Positions 56,553 through 64,000 of a stretch of DNA of 64,000 nucleotides are shown here, piece by piece. The notes under the pieces are model-generated. The model had not been told where the DNA came from and did not search any database. It worked only from the letters and a program-made list of their open reading frames with translations. The position numbers and the translations under genes were made by a program. Within the stretch, counting starts at the first letter, position 1; each line of letters opens with the position of its first letter. The stretch is from CAWCHZ01 sp963795555 (GTDB taxonomy: Bacteria; Actinomycetota; Thermoleophilia; Solirubrobacterales; Solirubrobacteraceae). The stretch lies in NCBI GenBank assembly GCA_963795555.1, contig CAWCHZ010000001.1:294423-358422 (forward strand), written 5' to 3'.

Positions 56553-57192
56553 CGTCGAGCAGCCCCTCGATCGCAGCGATCGCCTGCTCGGTCTGCTGGA
56601 ACCAGATGGCATGCATCCCCAGCGCGCGCGCGGCCTCGCAGTTGACCACCAGGTCGTCGATGAACGCGCAGCGCGTGGCGCTCACGCCCAGCTCGCGCAG
56701 CGTCAGCTGATAGATCTCGGGCTCGGGCTTGCGCATTCCGACGTGGGCGGAGTTGACGACGACCTCGAAGAGCTCGTCGATCGGCGCGAGCGCGCGCCAG
56801 TAGGGCTCCCAGGCGGCGACGTTGTTGGTCAGCAGGGCGGTGCGCAGGCCACCGGCGCGCAGGCCGCGCACGAAGTCGATCATCGCGTCGTTCGGGCGCA
56901 GGCTGCCGAAGTAGCGCTGGCCGAAGTCGTCGAGCGCGATCGCACGGCCGAGACGCTGCTCGAGCTGCTGGCCGAGCGCGTCGAGGAAGTCGCGCTCGGC
57001 GATGCGTCCGCGCTCGAGCTCGTAGAGGGGATGGGCGCCGTTGCGCCGGGCGATCGCCGCCAGCGCATCGCGCAGCTCCTCCAGCGCGATGCCGCTGGAG
57101 CGCTGGAAGGCGACGAACCCCTCGATCACCGGGGAGGTCAGCACCCCACCGAAGTCGCAGACGACCGCGTCGATCGCGCTCGCAGGCGTCAT
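56539..57192 (-). CDS. HAD-superfamily hydrolase
   Basis: A 217-residue phosphatase-like protein of HAD subfamily IA. Motif I is VVCDFGGVLTS, where the nucleophile Asp is followed by FGG instead of xDG/xDxT: the second Asp of DxD is replaced by Gly, as in several epoxide-hydrolase N-domain-like HADs. Motif II is TALLTNN, the motif III lysine lies in GMRKPEPEIYQLTLRELGV, and motif IV is CAFIDDLVVNCEAARALGM. Because the general acid Asp is missing, phosphatase activity is uncertain. ATG 57192 overlaps the stop of the upstream gene (ATGA). Confidence 0.85.
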   Translation of the reverse strand: MTPASAIDAVVCDFGGVLTSPVIEGFVAFQRSSGIALEELRDALAAIARRNGAHPLYELERGRIAERDFLDALGQQLEQRLGRAIALDDFGQRYFGSLRPNDAMIDFVRGLRAGGLRTALLTNNVAAWEPYWRALAPIDELFEVVVNSAHVGMRKPEPEIYQLTLRELGVSATRCAFIDDLVVNCEAARALGMHAIWFQQTEQAIAAIEGLLDGQGG

Positions 57193-58163
57193 GCCCGGTG
57201 GACGATGTCGTAGCGCCCGGCGCCGTCGCGGCCGAGGCAGCGCCAGGCGAAGAATGCGCACTCGTAGCGTAGCTGGCCGAGCTCGAGCGTGGTCCCACAC
57301 AGAACCTCGCCGGCGGCGCGCAGCGGATGGGCGGTGTCGGGCCCCGGCCAGATCTCCAGCCCGGCGCGGACGTGGTGCCCCGCCGCGTCGTAGGAGGTCG
57401 ACAGGCGTGCCTCATGGACGGGCTCGGTGACGACGCCCGCGGTGACGGCGCCCGCGGTGGCGGCCCTCTCGGCGGCGGCGTTCTCGGCAGCGTCGGGACC
57501 GTTGGAGGCAGGCACCCGGAAGGCGCTCAGCGCCTCCTCGCCGTGGCCCCGCGCCGCTGCTGGCCGCGCCGCCGCAAGCACGATCGCCGAGCCGTCCGTG
57601 AGCCATGCCGAGACTGCTCGCGTGAGCGCCAGGCGTTGCCAATCGAGCACTCCCCAGGCATGCCCGCGCTGGCCCCAGCCGGACAGCTCGCGCGTCCGAC
57701 CGGCGATCGTGACGGTGCCCCGCATGTGGCACACCTGCTCGTAGCCGCGCATGCCCAGCGCGTCCCCGACGGCGCTGTCCGAGTCGAGCACGAGCGGGCG
57801 GGAGCTGGCGCTGAGATCGAGCGCGAAGCTGGCCTGCGCGCCGCGGAAGGCGAGCTGCCAGGAGCGCAGCGGCACGTTGGTGCGCATCCGCACGCCGGCA
57901 ACGGCGAGGTCGCCCAGATCGGCTCGCGCCGGTGCCTGCGCGCCCTCGATCTGCACCGTCACCGGCTCGCGGCCGGAGAACAGCACGACGAGCGCGTTTG
58001 CGCCGACCTCCGTCCCCTGCGCAAGCGCGACGCGCACGAGGCCATAGACGTGGGCGTCGGGGTCAGCGAAGCCGACCGTCAGCGCGTCGCTGAAGCCGCT
58101 GCCGGTCGCCGGCTGCGCGGCCTCCCAGCTGGCATCGATCGTCTGCGCGCCAGGCTCGCTCAC
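57189..58163 (-). CDS. Uncharacterised protein, possibly lipocalin/CrtC-like beta barrel
   Basis: A 324-residue protein that I do not recognise firmly. It is rich in alternating beta strands, with a run VTIAGRTRELSGWGQRGHAWGVLDWQRLALTRAVSAWLTDGS. That run resembles the 'GxGxRxHxWG' segment of hydroxyneurosporene-synthase/AttH-like lipocalin-fold proteins. No signal peptide is present. An Ala/Glu-rich insertion (about 215-250) contains short repeats (AVTAGVVT). It overlaps the HAD gene by 4 nt, so the two form an operon; a TAGCCT box ends 7 nt before its GTG. A ligand-binding or hydratase role is conceivable. Confidence 0.7.
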   Translation of the reverse strand: MSEPGAQTIDASWEAAQPATGSGFSDALTVGFADPDAHVYGLVRVALAQGTEVGANALVVLFSGREPVTVQIEGAQAPARADLGDLAVAGVRMRTNVPLRSWQLAFRGAQASFALDLSASSRPLVLDSDSAVGDALGMRGYEQVCHMRGTVTIAGRTRELSGWGQRGHAWGVLDWQRLALTRAVSAWLTDGSAIVLAAARPAAARGHGEEALSAFRVPASNGPDAAENAAAERAATAGAVTAGVVTEPVHEARLSTSYDAAGHHVRAGLEIWPGPDTAHPLRAAGEVLCGTTLELGQLRYECAFFAWRCLGRDGAGRYDIVHRA

Positions 58164-58170
58164 GGCGCAC

Positions 58171-58176
58171 AGGCTA
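58171..58176 (-). promoter_or_regulatory. -10 box of the CrtC-like/HAD operon
   Basis: On the minus strand TAGCCT ends 7 nt before GTG 58163. Confidence 0.42.
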
Positions 58177-58260
58177 CGCGAGCCCCTTCCCGCGGTGCCG
58201 ACCGCCGCCGCGCGGAGCCCCCGTGGGCTCCACCCGGCGGTGGGAGCGGGGGCGCGCGGC

Positions 58261-58266
58261 TACACT
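58261..58266 (+). promoter_or_regulatory. -10 box of a likely leaderless DUF59 gene
   Basis: TACACT ends 6 nt before ATG 58273. Confidence 0.48.
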
Positions 58267-58272
58267 CTGGCG

Positions 58273-58569
58273 ATGCCGACCGTCGAAGACGTCACCGACG
58301 CGCTGACCAATGTCATCGATCCGGAGCTCGGCCTGGACTTCGTGGAGCTCGGGCTTATCTACGACATCGAGATCGAGGGCGGCGAGGTCCGGGTGACGTT
58401 CACGTTGACCGCACCGGGGTGCCCGATTGGGCCGCAGGTCAGCGAGCAGATCGAGGAGTTCGTGGGTGAGCTCGACGGCGTCGAGCGCGTCTTGCCGCGG
58501 ATGGTCTTCGATCCGCCCTGGACGCCGGACAAGATGAGCGAGGACGCGAAGTTCGCGCTCGGCTTCTGA
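58273..58569 (+). CDS. DUF59/MIP18-family metal-sulfur cluster assembly factor
   Basis: A 98-residue protein of the SufT/PaaD-like family that helps mature Fe-S proteins. The conserved N-terminal VTDALTNVIDPELGLDFVELGLIYDIEI and the Cys motif TLTAPGCPIGPQVSEQIEEFV are present. It probably serves cellular Fe-S enzymes, which here would include IspH, GltBD and possibly AddAB, but no suf operon is adjacent. It is a single gene with its own leaderless-type promoter. Confidence 0.92.
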   Translation: MPTVEDVTDALTNVIDPELGLDFVELGLIYDIEIEGGEVRVTFTLTAPGCPIGPQVSEQIEEFVGELDGVERVLPRMVFDPPWTPDKMSEDAKFALGF

Positions 58570-58603
58570 GCCGCGCGACGGGCGCGTCCACCGCGGCAAT
58601 GCG

Positions 58604-60316
58604 ATGAGACGCCCGCTCGCGGCGGTGATGCTGGCCGGGATCGCGATCGTCGGGATGCTCCCGAGCAACGCTGCGGCCACGCAGCGACGCAGGTCGCCAT
58701 CCTCCGCTCTGACCGGACGCGTCCTGGTGCTGCTGCGTCCGGTGCGCGGGCGGCGGGCGCAGGCGGCCGCGCTGCGGGCGGTGATCGCGCGCGCCCACGC
58801 GCAGCCGGCGGGCTTGGCGCTGCCGCAGATCGGTCTGCTGACCGTCCGCCCCGCCAGCGGCGAGAGCCCGGCGATGCTGATCAGTCGCCTGCGCGCGCTG
58901 CCCGCTGTGCAGAGCGCCACGCCCGAGCGTCGACTGCGGCTGCGCTTCAGGCCCAACGACCCGGCGCTGGTCACGCCCGAGATCGCGGTCGGGACGGCGC
59001 CCGGGACGATGCTGCAGTGGGCACCGGCGCGTGAGGATGCCTTCGCGGCCTGGGACATCACCGATGGCGCCGGAGCGCTCGTGGCGGTGATCGACACCGG
59101 CGTCGACGGCAGCCACCCCGAGCTCGCGGGCAAGCTGGCGGCGGCGGTCGACCAGGACGCGACGCCGGGGGACGGGCCCGCCACCTTCGACGAGGTCGGC
59201 CACGGCACCCACGTCGCGTCACTCGCCTGCGCGGCGACCAACGACGGCATCGCGATCGTCGGCATGGGCTACGACTGCCGGCTGATCATCGAGAAGAGCG
59301 ATCTCAGCGAGTCCAGCGTCGCCGCCTCGATCGTCGACGCCACCGACCGCGGCGCGGAGGCGATCAACATGAGCTTCGGCGACAGCAGCTCGGCCGACCA
59401 GTCGCCGACGATCGTGCGGGCGATCGAGTACGCCTACTCCCACAACGTCGTGCTCGTCGCCGCCGCGGCCGACAGCCCGGTGCAGGAGCAGGGCGAGCCG
59501 GCGAACATCCTCCAGCCACTGGGCACGGGCGCCAACCTGACCGAGGGACTGGGGCTCTCGGTCACCTCGGCGGACTCGACCGACCACCGCTCGTATTTCG
59601 CCGGGCTGGGCTCGGAGATCTCGCTCGCGGCCTACGGCTCCGATCAGACCAGCGGTGGCCCTCCCGGCCTGCTCGGCGCCTTCCCGGCCAACCAGACGCA
59701 GCTCGACGGCGGCTCGGCCGGGCCGCCACCAGGCGCGCCTTGCGGTTGTCGCACGACCGTCGGTGGCGACTCCCGCTACGCCTACCTGCAGGGCACCTCG
59801 ATGGCCGCGCCGCAGGTCGCGGCGGTCGCCGCGCTGATGCGCAATCTCAACCCCGATATGACCGCCTTCGAGGTGATCGAGACGCTCAAGCGAACGGCCC
59901 GACGGCCGGCCGGATCGGGCTGGACGCCAGACCTCGGCTGGGGCATCCTCGACGCCGGCGCGGCGGTCGTCGCGGCGCACCGCATGGACCTGCGCGCACC
60001 GGTCGCGACGCTTCGCCTGCGCGGCCATCCCAGCCGTGGCATCGCCACGCTGACCGTGCAGGCGCGCGATCGCGCCCCGCTCGGCGTGACCCCCGCGGGG
60101 CTGCGCGAGATCGACGTATACGTGTCGGTCGACGGCGCGAGGCCGCGCCGGATTCTGCGCATCGTGGTGCAGACGGTCGGCCGTGTGACAGCCACGCGGC
60201 GGATTGCGGTACGGCTGCGCGGCCATGGACGCTATGCCTTCTTCGCGATCGCGATCGACCGTGCCGGCAACCGCGAGCGTCGCCCGCGCCGGCCGCAGGT
60301 CTCGCTGCTGGCGTGA
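58604..60316 (+). CDS. Secreted subtilisin-like serine protease (S8)
   Basis: A 570-residue exported protease. A signal peptide (MRRPLAAVMLAGIAIVGMLPSNAAA) precedes an inhibitor-like propeptide (about 35-125). The S8 catalytic domain has Asp near 164 (AVIDTGVDGSH), His near 203 (GHGTHVAS) and Ser near 399 (QGTSMAAPQ). A Gly/Pro-rich insertion with two cysteines (PCGC) lies near 370-385. After the protease a ~110-residue beta-rich C-terminal domain (VATLRLRGHPSRGIATLTVQARD) probably binds the cell surface. No processing partner is nearby. Confidence 0.93.
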   Translation: MRRPLAAVMLAGIAIVGMLPSNAAATQRRRSPSSALTGRVLVLLRPVRGRRAQAAALRAVIARAHAQPAGLALPQIGLLTVRPASGESPAMLISRLRALPAVQSATPERRLRLRFRPNDPALVTPEIAVGTAPGTMLQWAPAREDAFAAWDITDGAGALVAVIDTGVDGSHPELAGKLAAAVDQDATPGDGPATFDEVGHGTHVASLACAATNDGIAIVGMGYDCRLIIEKSDLSESSVAASIVDATDRGAEAINMSFGDSSSADQSPTIVRAIEYAYSHNVVLVAAAADSPVQEQGEPANILQPLGTGANLTEGLGLSVTSADSTDHRSYFAGLGSEISLAAYGSDQTSGGPPGLLGAFPANQTQLDGGSAGPPPGAPCGCRTTVGGDSRYAYLQGTSMAAPQVAAVAALMRNLNPDMTAFEVIETLKRTARRPAGSGWTPDLGWGILDAGAAVVAAHRMDLRAPVATLRLRGHPSRGIATLTVQARDRAPLGVTPAGLREIDVYVSVDGARPRRILRIVVQTVGRVTATRRIAVRLRGHGRYAFFAIAIDRAGNRERRPRRPQVSLLA

Positions 60317-60335
60317 AATTGCCCGGCCCGGGTCG

Positions 60336-61079
60336 CTACAGCAGCCCCTTGGACAGCCCGCCATCGATCGGGATCAGCGCGCCGGTCAGATACGAGGCCT
60401 GGCGCGAGCAGAGAAAGGCCACCACGTCCCCGACCTCGTGCGGCTGGCCGAAGCGCCCGGCCGGGATCGTCTCGATCTCTGCGGGCGGCGGGTCGCCGCC
60501 GTAGAGCTGGGCCATGCGGTCGGTGGCGATCCTCCCCGGCGCGATCGAGTTGACGGTGATGCCATCGACCGCCAGCTCGCCCGCGAGCGTCTTCAGGTAG
60601 CCCACGACCCCGGGGCGGACGGCGTTGGAGAGCGCGAGGTTCGCAATCGGCTCGCGGACCGCCACGGACCCGATCAGCACGATCCGGCCCTGATCGCTGC
60701 GCCGCAGCTGTGTCAGCGCCAGCCCCACCATTCGCACCACCGGCAGCAGCAGCAGCTCGACCGCGGCCAGCACCGTCTCCGGTGTGACGGCGCTGGCGGG
60801 CCCGGGCGGTGGCCCGCCGCCGTTGGGAATCAGGATGTCGAGGGAGCCGAACCGCTCGACGGCCGTCGTCACGGCTCGTTCCAACGCCGCCGCGTCGCGC
60901 ACGTCGCCGGCGACAGGAACGCCGCCGATCCGCTCGGCCTCACGCTCCAGGACGTTCGCCCGGCGAGCCAGCATCACGACGTTCGCGCCCTCGCTGGCGA
61001 GCGCCTGTGCGCAGGCCAGCCCCAATCCGGCCGACGCGCCGGCCACCACCGCGGTGCGGCCCTGCAGTCCCAGATCCAT
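60336..61079 (-). CDS. SDR-family oxidoreductase with altered catalytic motif
   Basis: A 247-residue short-chain dehydrogenase/reductase. The cofactor motif GASAGLGLACAQAL (TGxxxGxG type) and the NGGG in place of NAG are visible, as is PGRIATDRM near the C terminus. In the active site the serine is present (IGSVAVREP), but the YxxxK pair is replaced by S-N-A-V-R (ALSNAVRPGVVGYLKTLA). This matches a known SDR subgroup annotated as 3-oxoacyl-ACP reductase-like, whose chemistry must differ from classical SDRs. The ATG is preceded by GGAGGGG. Confidence 0.88.
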   Translation of the reverse strand: MDLGLQGRTAVVAGASAGLGLACAQALASEGANVVMLARRANVLEREAERIGGVPVAGDVRDAAALERAVTTAVERFGSLDILIPNGGGPPPGPASAVTPETVLAAVELLLLPVVRMVGLALTQLRRSDQGRIVLIGSVAVREPIANLALSNAVRPGVVGYLKTLAGELAVDGITVNSIAPGRIATDRMAQLYGGDPPPAEIETIPAGRFGQPHEVGDVVAFLCSRQASYLTGALIPIDGGLSKGLL

Positions 61080-61208
61080 CGCCCCTCCAGTCGATCGCTT
61101 CGCCTCGGCTCGGCCGATCAGGATCGCAGGCCGGTTGGCCGCTCAGGCTTGAGGAGCCACTTAGCGCGACCCCAACCGTCACATAGCCCGCCCGTGCACG
61201 CGGTTCCA

Positions 61209-61214
61209 TACACT
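61209..61214 (+). promoter_or_regulatory. Possible -10 box of ispH
   Basis: TACACT lies 17 nt before ATG 61232, with no ribosome site between. An out-of-frame ATG is at 61217. Confidence 0.35.
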
Positions 61215-61231
61215 GTGATGAGGGACGCCCC

Positions 61232-62200
61232 ATGCCCGTCGCCTCGCCCACCAGATCAGCACCCGAGCGGATCCTGCTCGCCTCGCCGCGGGGCTACTGC
61301 GCCGGCGTCGATCGCGCCGTGCAGACGGTCGAGCAGGCGCTCGAGCTCCACGGCGCGCCGATCTACGTGCGCAAGGAGATCGTCCACAACAAGCACGTCG
61401 TCGCCGAGCTGCGCAAGCGCGGAGCGATCTTCGTCGAGGAGGAGACCGAGGTTCCACGCGGCGCCACGGTCGTCTTCTCCGCGCACGGCGTCGCGCCCAG
61501 CGTGCATGCCAACGCCGCCGCGCGGGGCCTGCGCACGATCGACGCGACCTGCCCGCTGGTCACCAAGGTCCACGTCGAGGCGCGCAAGTTCGCTGCCGAC
61601 GGCTACACGATCATCCTGATCGGCCATGCCGGCCATGAGGAGGTCGAGGGGACGATGGGTGAGGTGCCCGATCAGATCGTGCTGGTCGAGTCCGCCGAGG
61701 ACGTCGAGCGCCTCGTGGTGCCCGACCCGCAGCGCGTCGCGTTCATCTCCCAGACGACGCTGTCGGTCGACGAGACGCGCGACATCATCGCCGCCCTGCG
61801 CCGTCGCTTCCCGGCGATCGTGGGACCGCGCACCGACGACATCTGCTACGCGACGACCAACCGTCAGGCGGCAGTCAAGCAGCTGGCGGCCGTGTGCGAC
61901 CTCGTGCTGGTGGTCGGGTCGCGCAACTCCTCCAACTCCAACCGACTGGTCGACGTGACGCGCGAGCTGGGCACCGAGGCGCATCTGATCGATCACGTCG
62001 GGCAGGTCCGCGAGGAATGGCTGGAGGGCGCGCGCGTCGTCGGCATAACGTCGGGCGCCAGCGCGCCGGAGGAGCTCGTGCAGGAGCTCGTCGAGTTCTT
62101 CGCCGCGCGTGGGACGCGCACGGTCGAGGAGCTCGACGTCGTCCGCGAGGACGTGCGCTTCATGCTTCCCAAGGCGATCCGCGAGGCCGCTGTCCGCTGA
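61232..62200 (+). CDS. ispH: 4-hydroxy-3-methylbut-2-enyl diphosphate reductase
   Basis: IspH is the last MEP-pathway enzyme, reducing HMBPP to IPP and DMAPP with a [4Fe-4S] cluster. It has 322 residues. The three cluster cysteines are C23 (SPRGYCAGVDRA), C107 (DATCPLVTKVH) and C205 (DICYATTNRQ). The substrate-binding IVHNKHVV, SAHGV, GHAGHEEVEGTMGE and GSRNSSNSNRL motifs are intact. It completes, with ispD and ispF upstream, three MEP steps in this window, although they are 50 kb apart and not co-transcribed. Confidence 0.96.
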   Translation: MPVASPTRSAPERILLASPRGYCAGVDRAVQTVEQALELHGAPIYVRKEIVHNKHVVAELRKRGAIFVEEETEVPRGATVVFSAHGVAPSVHANAAARGLRTIDATCPLVTKVHVEARKFAADGYTIILIGHAGHEEVEGTMGEVPDQIVLVESAEDVERLVVPDPQRVAFISQTTLSVDETRDIIAALRRRFPAIVGPRTDDICYATTNRQAAVKQLAAVCDLVLVVGSRNSSNSNRLVDVTRELGTEAHLIDHVGQVREEWLEGARVVGITSGASAPEELVQELVEFFAARGTRTVEELDVVREDVRFMLPKAIREAAVR

Positions 62201-62224
62201 CGCGGCCGTCCGCGGGCGGCTCGC

Positions 62225-63412
62225 ATGCGGACGCTGATCCTCTCGGACCTGCACCTCGGCGCGCGCTCGCAGCGCGATCTGCTGCGCCGCGCCGATGTGC
62301 GCGCGGCGCTGCTGGCGGCGGTGGCTGACAGCGAGCGCGTGGTGCTGCTGGGCGACACGCTCGAGCTGCGCGACGGCCCCCAGCACGAGGCGCTCGCGCT
62401 CGCGCGGCCGTTCTTTGATGAATTGGGGGCCGCGCTGGGCGCCGGACAGGTCGTGCTCGTCGCGGGCAACCACGACCATGCGCTGGTCGCGCCCTGGCTG
62501 GCACGTCGGGGCGCCGATGGCCCGGCGCCGCCGCTCGGCCTGGCGCAGCGGGTCCCGACCAGTCTCTCGCCGCTGACCGCAGCGATCGCGGACTGGCTGG
62601 GGCCCGCCGAGCTCGCGATCAGCCATCCGGGCATCTGGCTGCGCCCGGACGTCTATGCGCTGCATGGCCACTATCTGGATCGCCGCATCACGATCCCCTC
62701 GCTCGAGCATCTCGGCGCGCGCGCCGTCGAGCGGCTGTTGCACGATCACCCGCCCGACCGCGACAGCGTCGACGGCTACGAGGCGACGCTGGCGCCGCTG
62801 TACGCGCTGCTGCACGGTGTCGCGCAGGGTCGGCTGGCGAGCGGGCCGGCCGCGCCCGGGACGGCACCGACCTCGCGCGGCTCGATCCACGCCTGGCAGT
62901 TGCTGGTTGGCGACGGCGGCCGGCGGCCGTTGCTGCACCGCGTGGCCGGGACGGTTGGCCTGCCGCTCGCCGTGGCGACGCTCAATCGGCTCGGCTTCGG
63001 TCCGCTCAGCCCGCGGCTGTCGGGCGTTGAGCTGCGTCGTGCCGCGCTGCGCGCGATCGGCGCGGTGATCGACGGGCTCGGCATCGACGCCGGCCACGTG
63101 ATCTTCGGCCACACGCATCGTGCCGGACCGCTGCCCGGCGATGCGCCGGAGGAGTGGCGCAGCGCCGCCGGCGTCGCGCTGGTGAACTGCGGCTCGTGGA
63201 TCTATGAGCCGGCATTCGTGGCGCCGTCCGCGAGCGCGGCGGGCGGCGCGGCGACGCCCACCCCGGCGACGAGCGGCCAGCCGTCCGCGCAGCCCTATTG
63301 GCCGGGTCGCTGCGTGCAGCTCGACGCAACCGGTCCGCCGCGTGTGCACGGCCTGCTCGACGACTGGCCGGTGGCGCGGCTTGCCAGGGCCGCTCAGAAC
63401 CGCCCGCGGTAG
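62225..63412 (+). CDS. Calcineurin-like metallophosphoesterase
   Basis: A 395-residue cytoplasmic phosphoesterase with binuclear metal ligands in LILSDLHLGA, VVLLGDTLEL, VAGNHDHALV and VIFGHTHRAG. The gap between the third and fourth blocks (about 85-295) is longer than in small members such as YfcE. It holds an inserted helical region. The C-terminal ~75 residues are Ala/Pro-rich. It starts 24 nt after ispH on the same strand. Substrate unknown; some members of this size act on UDP-diacylglucosamine or phospholipids, but nothing here points to a specific one. Confidence 0.85.
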   Translation: MRTLILSDLHLGARSQRDLLRRADVRAALLAAVADSERVVLLGDTLELRDGPQHEALALARPFFDELGAALGAGQVVLVAGNHDHALVAPWLARRGADGPAPPLGLAQRVPTSLSPLTAAIADWLGPAELAISHPGIWLRPDVYALHGHYLDRRITIPSLEHLGARAVERLLHDHPPDRDSVDGYEATLAPLYALLHGVAQGRLASGPAAPGTAPTSRGSIHAWQLLVGDGGRRPLLHRVAGTVGLPLAVATLNRLGFGPLSPRLSGVELRRAALRAIGAVIDGLGIDAGHVIFGHTHRAGPLPGDAPEEWRSAAGVALVNCGSWIYEPAFVAPSASAAGGAATPTPATSGQPSAQPYWPGRCVQLDATGPPRVHGLLDDWPVARLARAAQNRPR

Positions 63413-63768
63413 ACGCCCGGTCGAGCGAGCTGCGCAACGAGCTGCGGTCGACGTGGGGCGGCGCTGCGGATCACCGGTGGGCTCGGGCCAGGCGGGACCG
63501 GGCTCGGCTCTGGCCCCGGGCTCGGCGGGCTGGGGTCGGGCTGCGGCGGCGGTCCCGGGATCGGCCCCGGTGGCGTCGGCGATGGCGGTGAGGGATCGGG
63601 CCCGGGTCCCGGTGGGGCCGGTGCGGGCGGTGAGGGCTGTGGGGTTGGGTCCGGGATCACCGACACGGGTCGGCGGGAATTGACGGGGTCGGCGAGGCCC
63701 AACATGGGGTCGGCGGGAACCGACATGGTTGACACAGAGCGGGCGCTACCCGGGTCGGGGGTCCGCAA
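63394..63768 (-). CDS. Doubtful proline-rich ORF
   Basis: A 124-codon frame with a TTG start. The centre (about residues 40-95) is almost entirely Pro, Gly and Ser in PxPxPPGP repeats. The C-terminal end (VIRSAAPRRPQLVAQLARPGVYRGRF) looks more like ordinary protein. Codons there are G/C-ending, consistent with coding. It converges on the metallophosphoesterase gene with a 19-bp overlap. A GGGTCGGCGGGAA direct repeat lies near its 5' end (about 63666 and 63704). It could be a short secreted or wall-associated tail protein, or chance openness of a GC-rich repeat. It also covers most of the gap 63413-63745, which otherwise shows nothing. Confidence 0.3.
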   Translation of the reverse strand: MRTPDPGSARSVSTMSVPADPMLGLADPVNSRRPVSVIPDPTPQPSPPAPAPPGPGPDPSPPSPTPPGPIPGPPPQPDPSPPSPGPEPSPVPPGPSPPVIRSAAPRRPQLVAQLARPGVYRGRF

Positions 63769-64000
63769 ACGAGCTCGCGTCGGACGCCGAGCCCGAGCGG
63801 GACGCTGTGCGCGCGTCGGGCGACGAGCTCGGCTCCTGTGCTCGCTGATCGCTGGTCGCCTCCGGCGGTGCCCACGGCGGCCAGCCGGCCGCCTCGGTGA
63901 TCAGGCGCGTGCCACGCCCGCGCGTGAAGAAGCTGTAGGACCAGCGCAGCAGCACCAGCAGCCGATTCTCGAAGCCGATCAGGTAGAAGAGGTGCACGAC
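63746..64000 (-). CDS. Type II NADH dehydrogenase (NAD(P)/FAD-dependent oxidoreductase), C-terminal part
   Basis: Only the last 84 residues are in the window. The visible start VVHLFYLIGFENRLLVLLRWSYSFFTRGRGTRLITE matches the C-terminal membrane-associating helix of NDH-2 enzymes, which pass electrons from NADH to quinone without proton pumping. The remaining tail (about 45 residues) is Ser/Ala/Asp-rich and disordered. The flavin and NADH domains lie beyond the window edge, so the assignment depends on this helix alone. Confidence 0.75.
   Translation of the reverse strand, partial: VVHLFYLIGFENRLLVLLRWSYSFFTRGRGTRLITEAAGWPPWAPPEATSDQRAQEPSSSPDARTASRSGSASDASSFADPRPG

Overview
The window is 64 kb of uniformly GC-rich chromosome from a bacterium. 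The gene content and order point to Actinomycetota, most likely class Thermoleophilia (Solirubrobacter/Conexibacter/Patulibacter type). This is an inference from the combination radA-disA-carD-ispD-PHP-ispF-cysS-rlmB-sigma-tRNA-Thr, PspA with PspAA/PspAB, a MarP-like protease, an ECF/RskA pair and Ku. It was not tested by a database search. About 57 protein genes and one tRNA fill almost all of the window. I see no insertion sequence, prophage, integrase, CRISPR array or rRNA.

Layout. (1) 1-4.4 kb: the end of a greA-like gene, lysS and clpC. (2) 4.5-12.8 kb: a housekeeping run of radA, disA (c-di-AMP synthesis), carD, ispD, a PHP phosphatase, ispF, cysS, rlmB, a SigH-type sigma factor and tRNA-Thr(TGT). 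(3) 13-19.8 kb: an ECF sigma factor with its RskA-type anti-sigma, a zinc-finger rhomboid protease, a corrinoid-binding protein, pterin carbinolamine dehydratase, a DUF21/CBS transporter and a thiolase with a clear palindromic operator. (4) 19.8-28.5 kb: xseAB, a 94-residue unknown protein, a cell-wall-binding-repeat lipoprotein, an acyl-CoA thioesterase, the envelope-stress set pspA-pspAA / pspAB-htpX, then lgt and lysA. (5) 28.5-32.2 kb: hom, thrC and thrB. lysA, hom, thrC and thrB together carry the last steps of lysine, threonine and homoserine synthesis. (6) 32.2-37.6 kb: an L,D-transpeptidase, a ParA ATPase, an FHA protein, small unknowns and a MarP-like protease. (7) 37.7-47.9 kb: topB, an AddB/AddA-like helicase-nuclease pair and Ku, a DNA-repair block. 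(8) 48-58.2 kb: gltB, gltD and several uncharacterised genes. (9) 58.2-64 kb: a DUF59 Fe-S assembly factor, a subtilase, an atypical SDR, ispH, a metallophosphoesterase and the 3' end of a type II NADH dehydrogenase. With ispD, ispF and ispH, three steps of the MEP isoprenoid pathway lie here.

Three themes stand out beyond ordinary annotation. First, several operon junctions contain short tandem duplications, and some of them copy the translation-start region of the downstream gene. The best cases are lysA/hom, hom/thrC (nine 24-bp copies), thrC/thrB (four 24-bp copies) and addB/addA (two 24-bp copies). The last three give octapeptide-repeat mini-ORFs that overlap the neighbouring start and/or stop codons. 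Second, at least fifteen genes have a TANNNT-like -10 box ending only 6-10 nt before the start codon, which predicts widespread leaderless mRNA. Third, three genes (lysS, carD, xseA) have no ATG/GTG/TTG where their conserved N terminus requires a start. carD has a perfect Shine-Dalgarno placed for an ATT codon.
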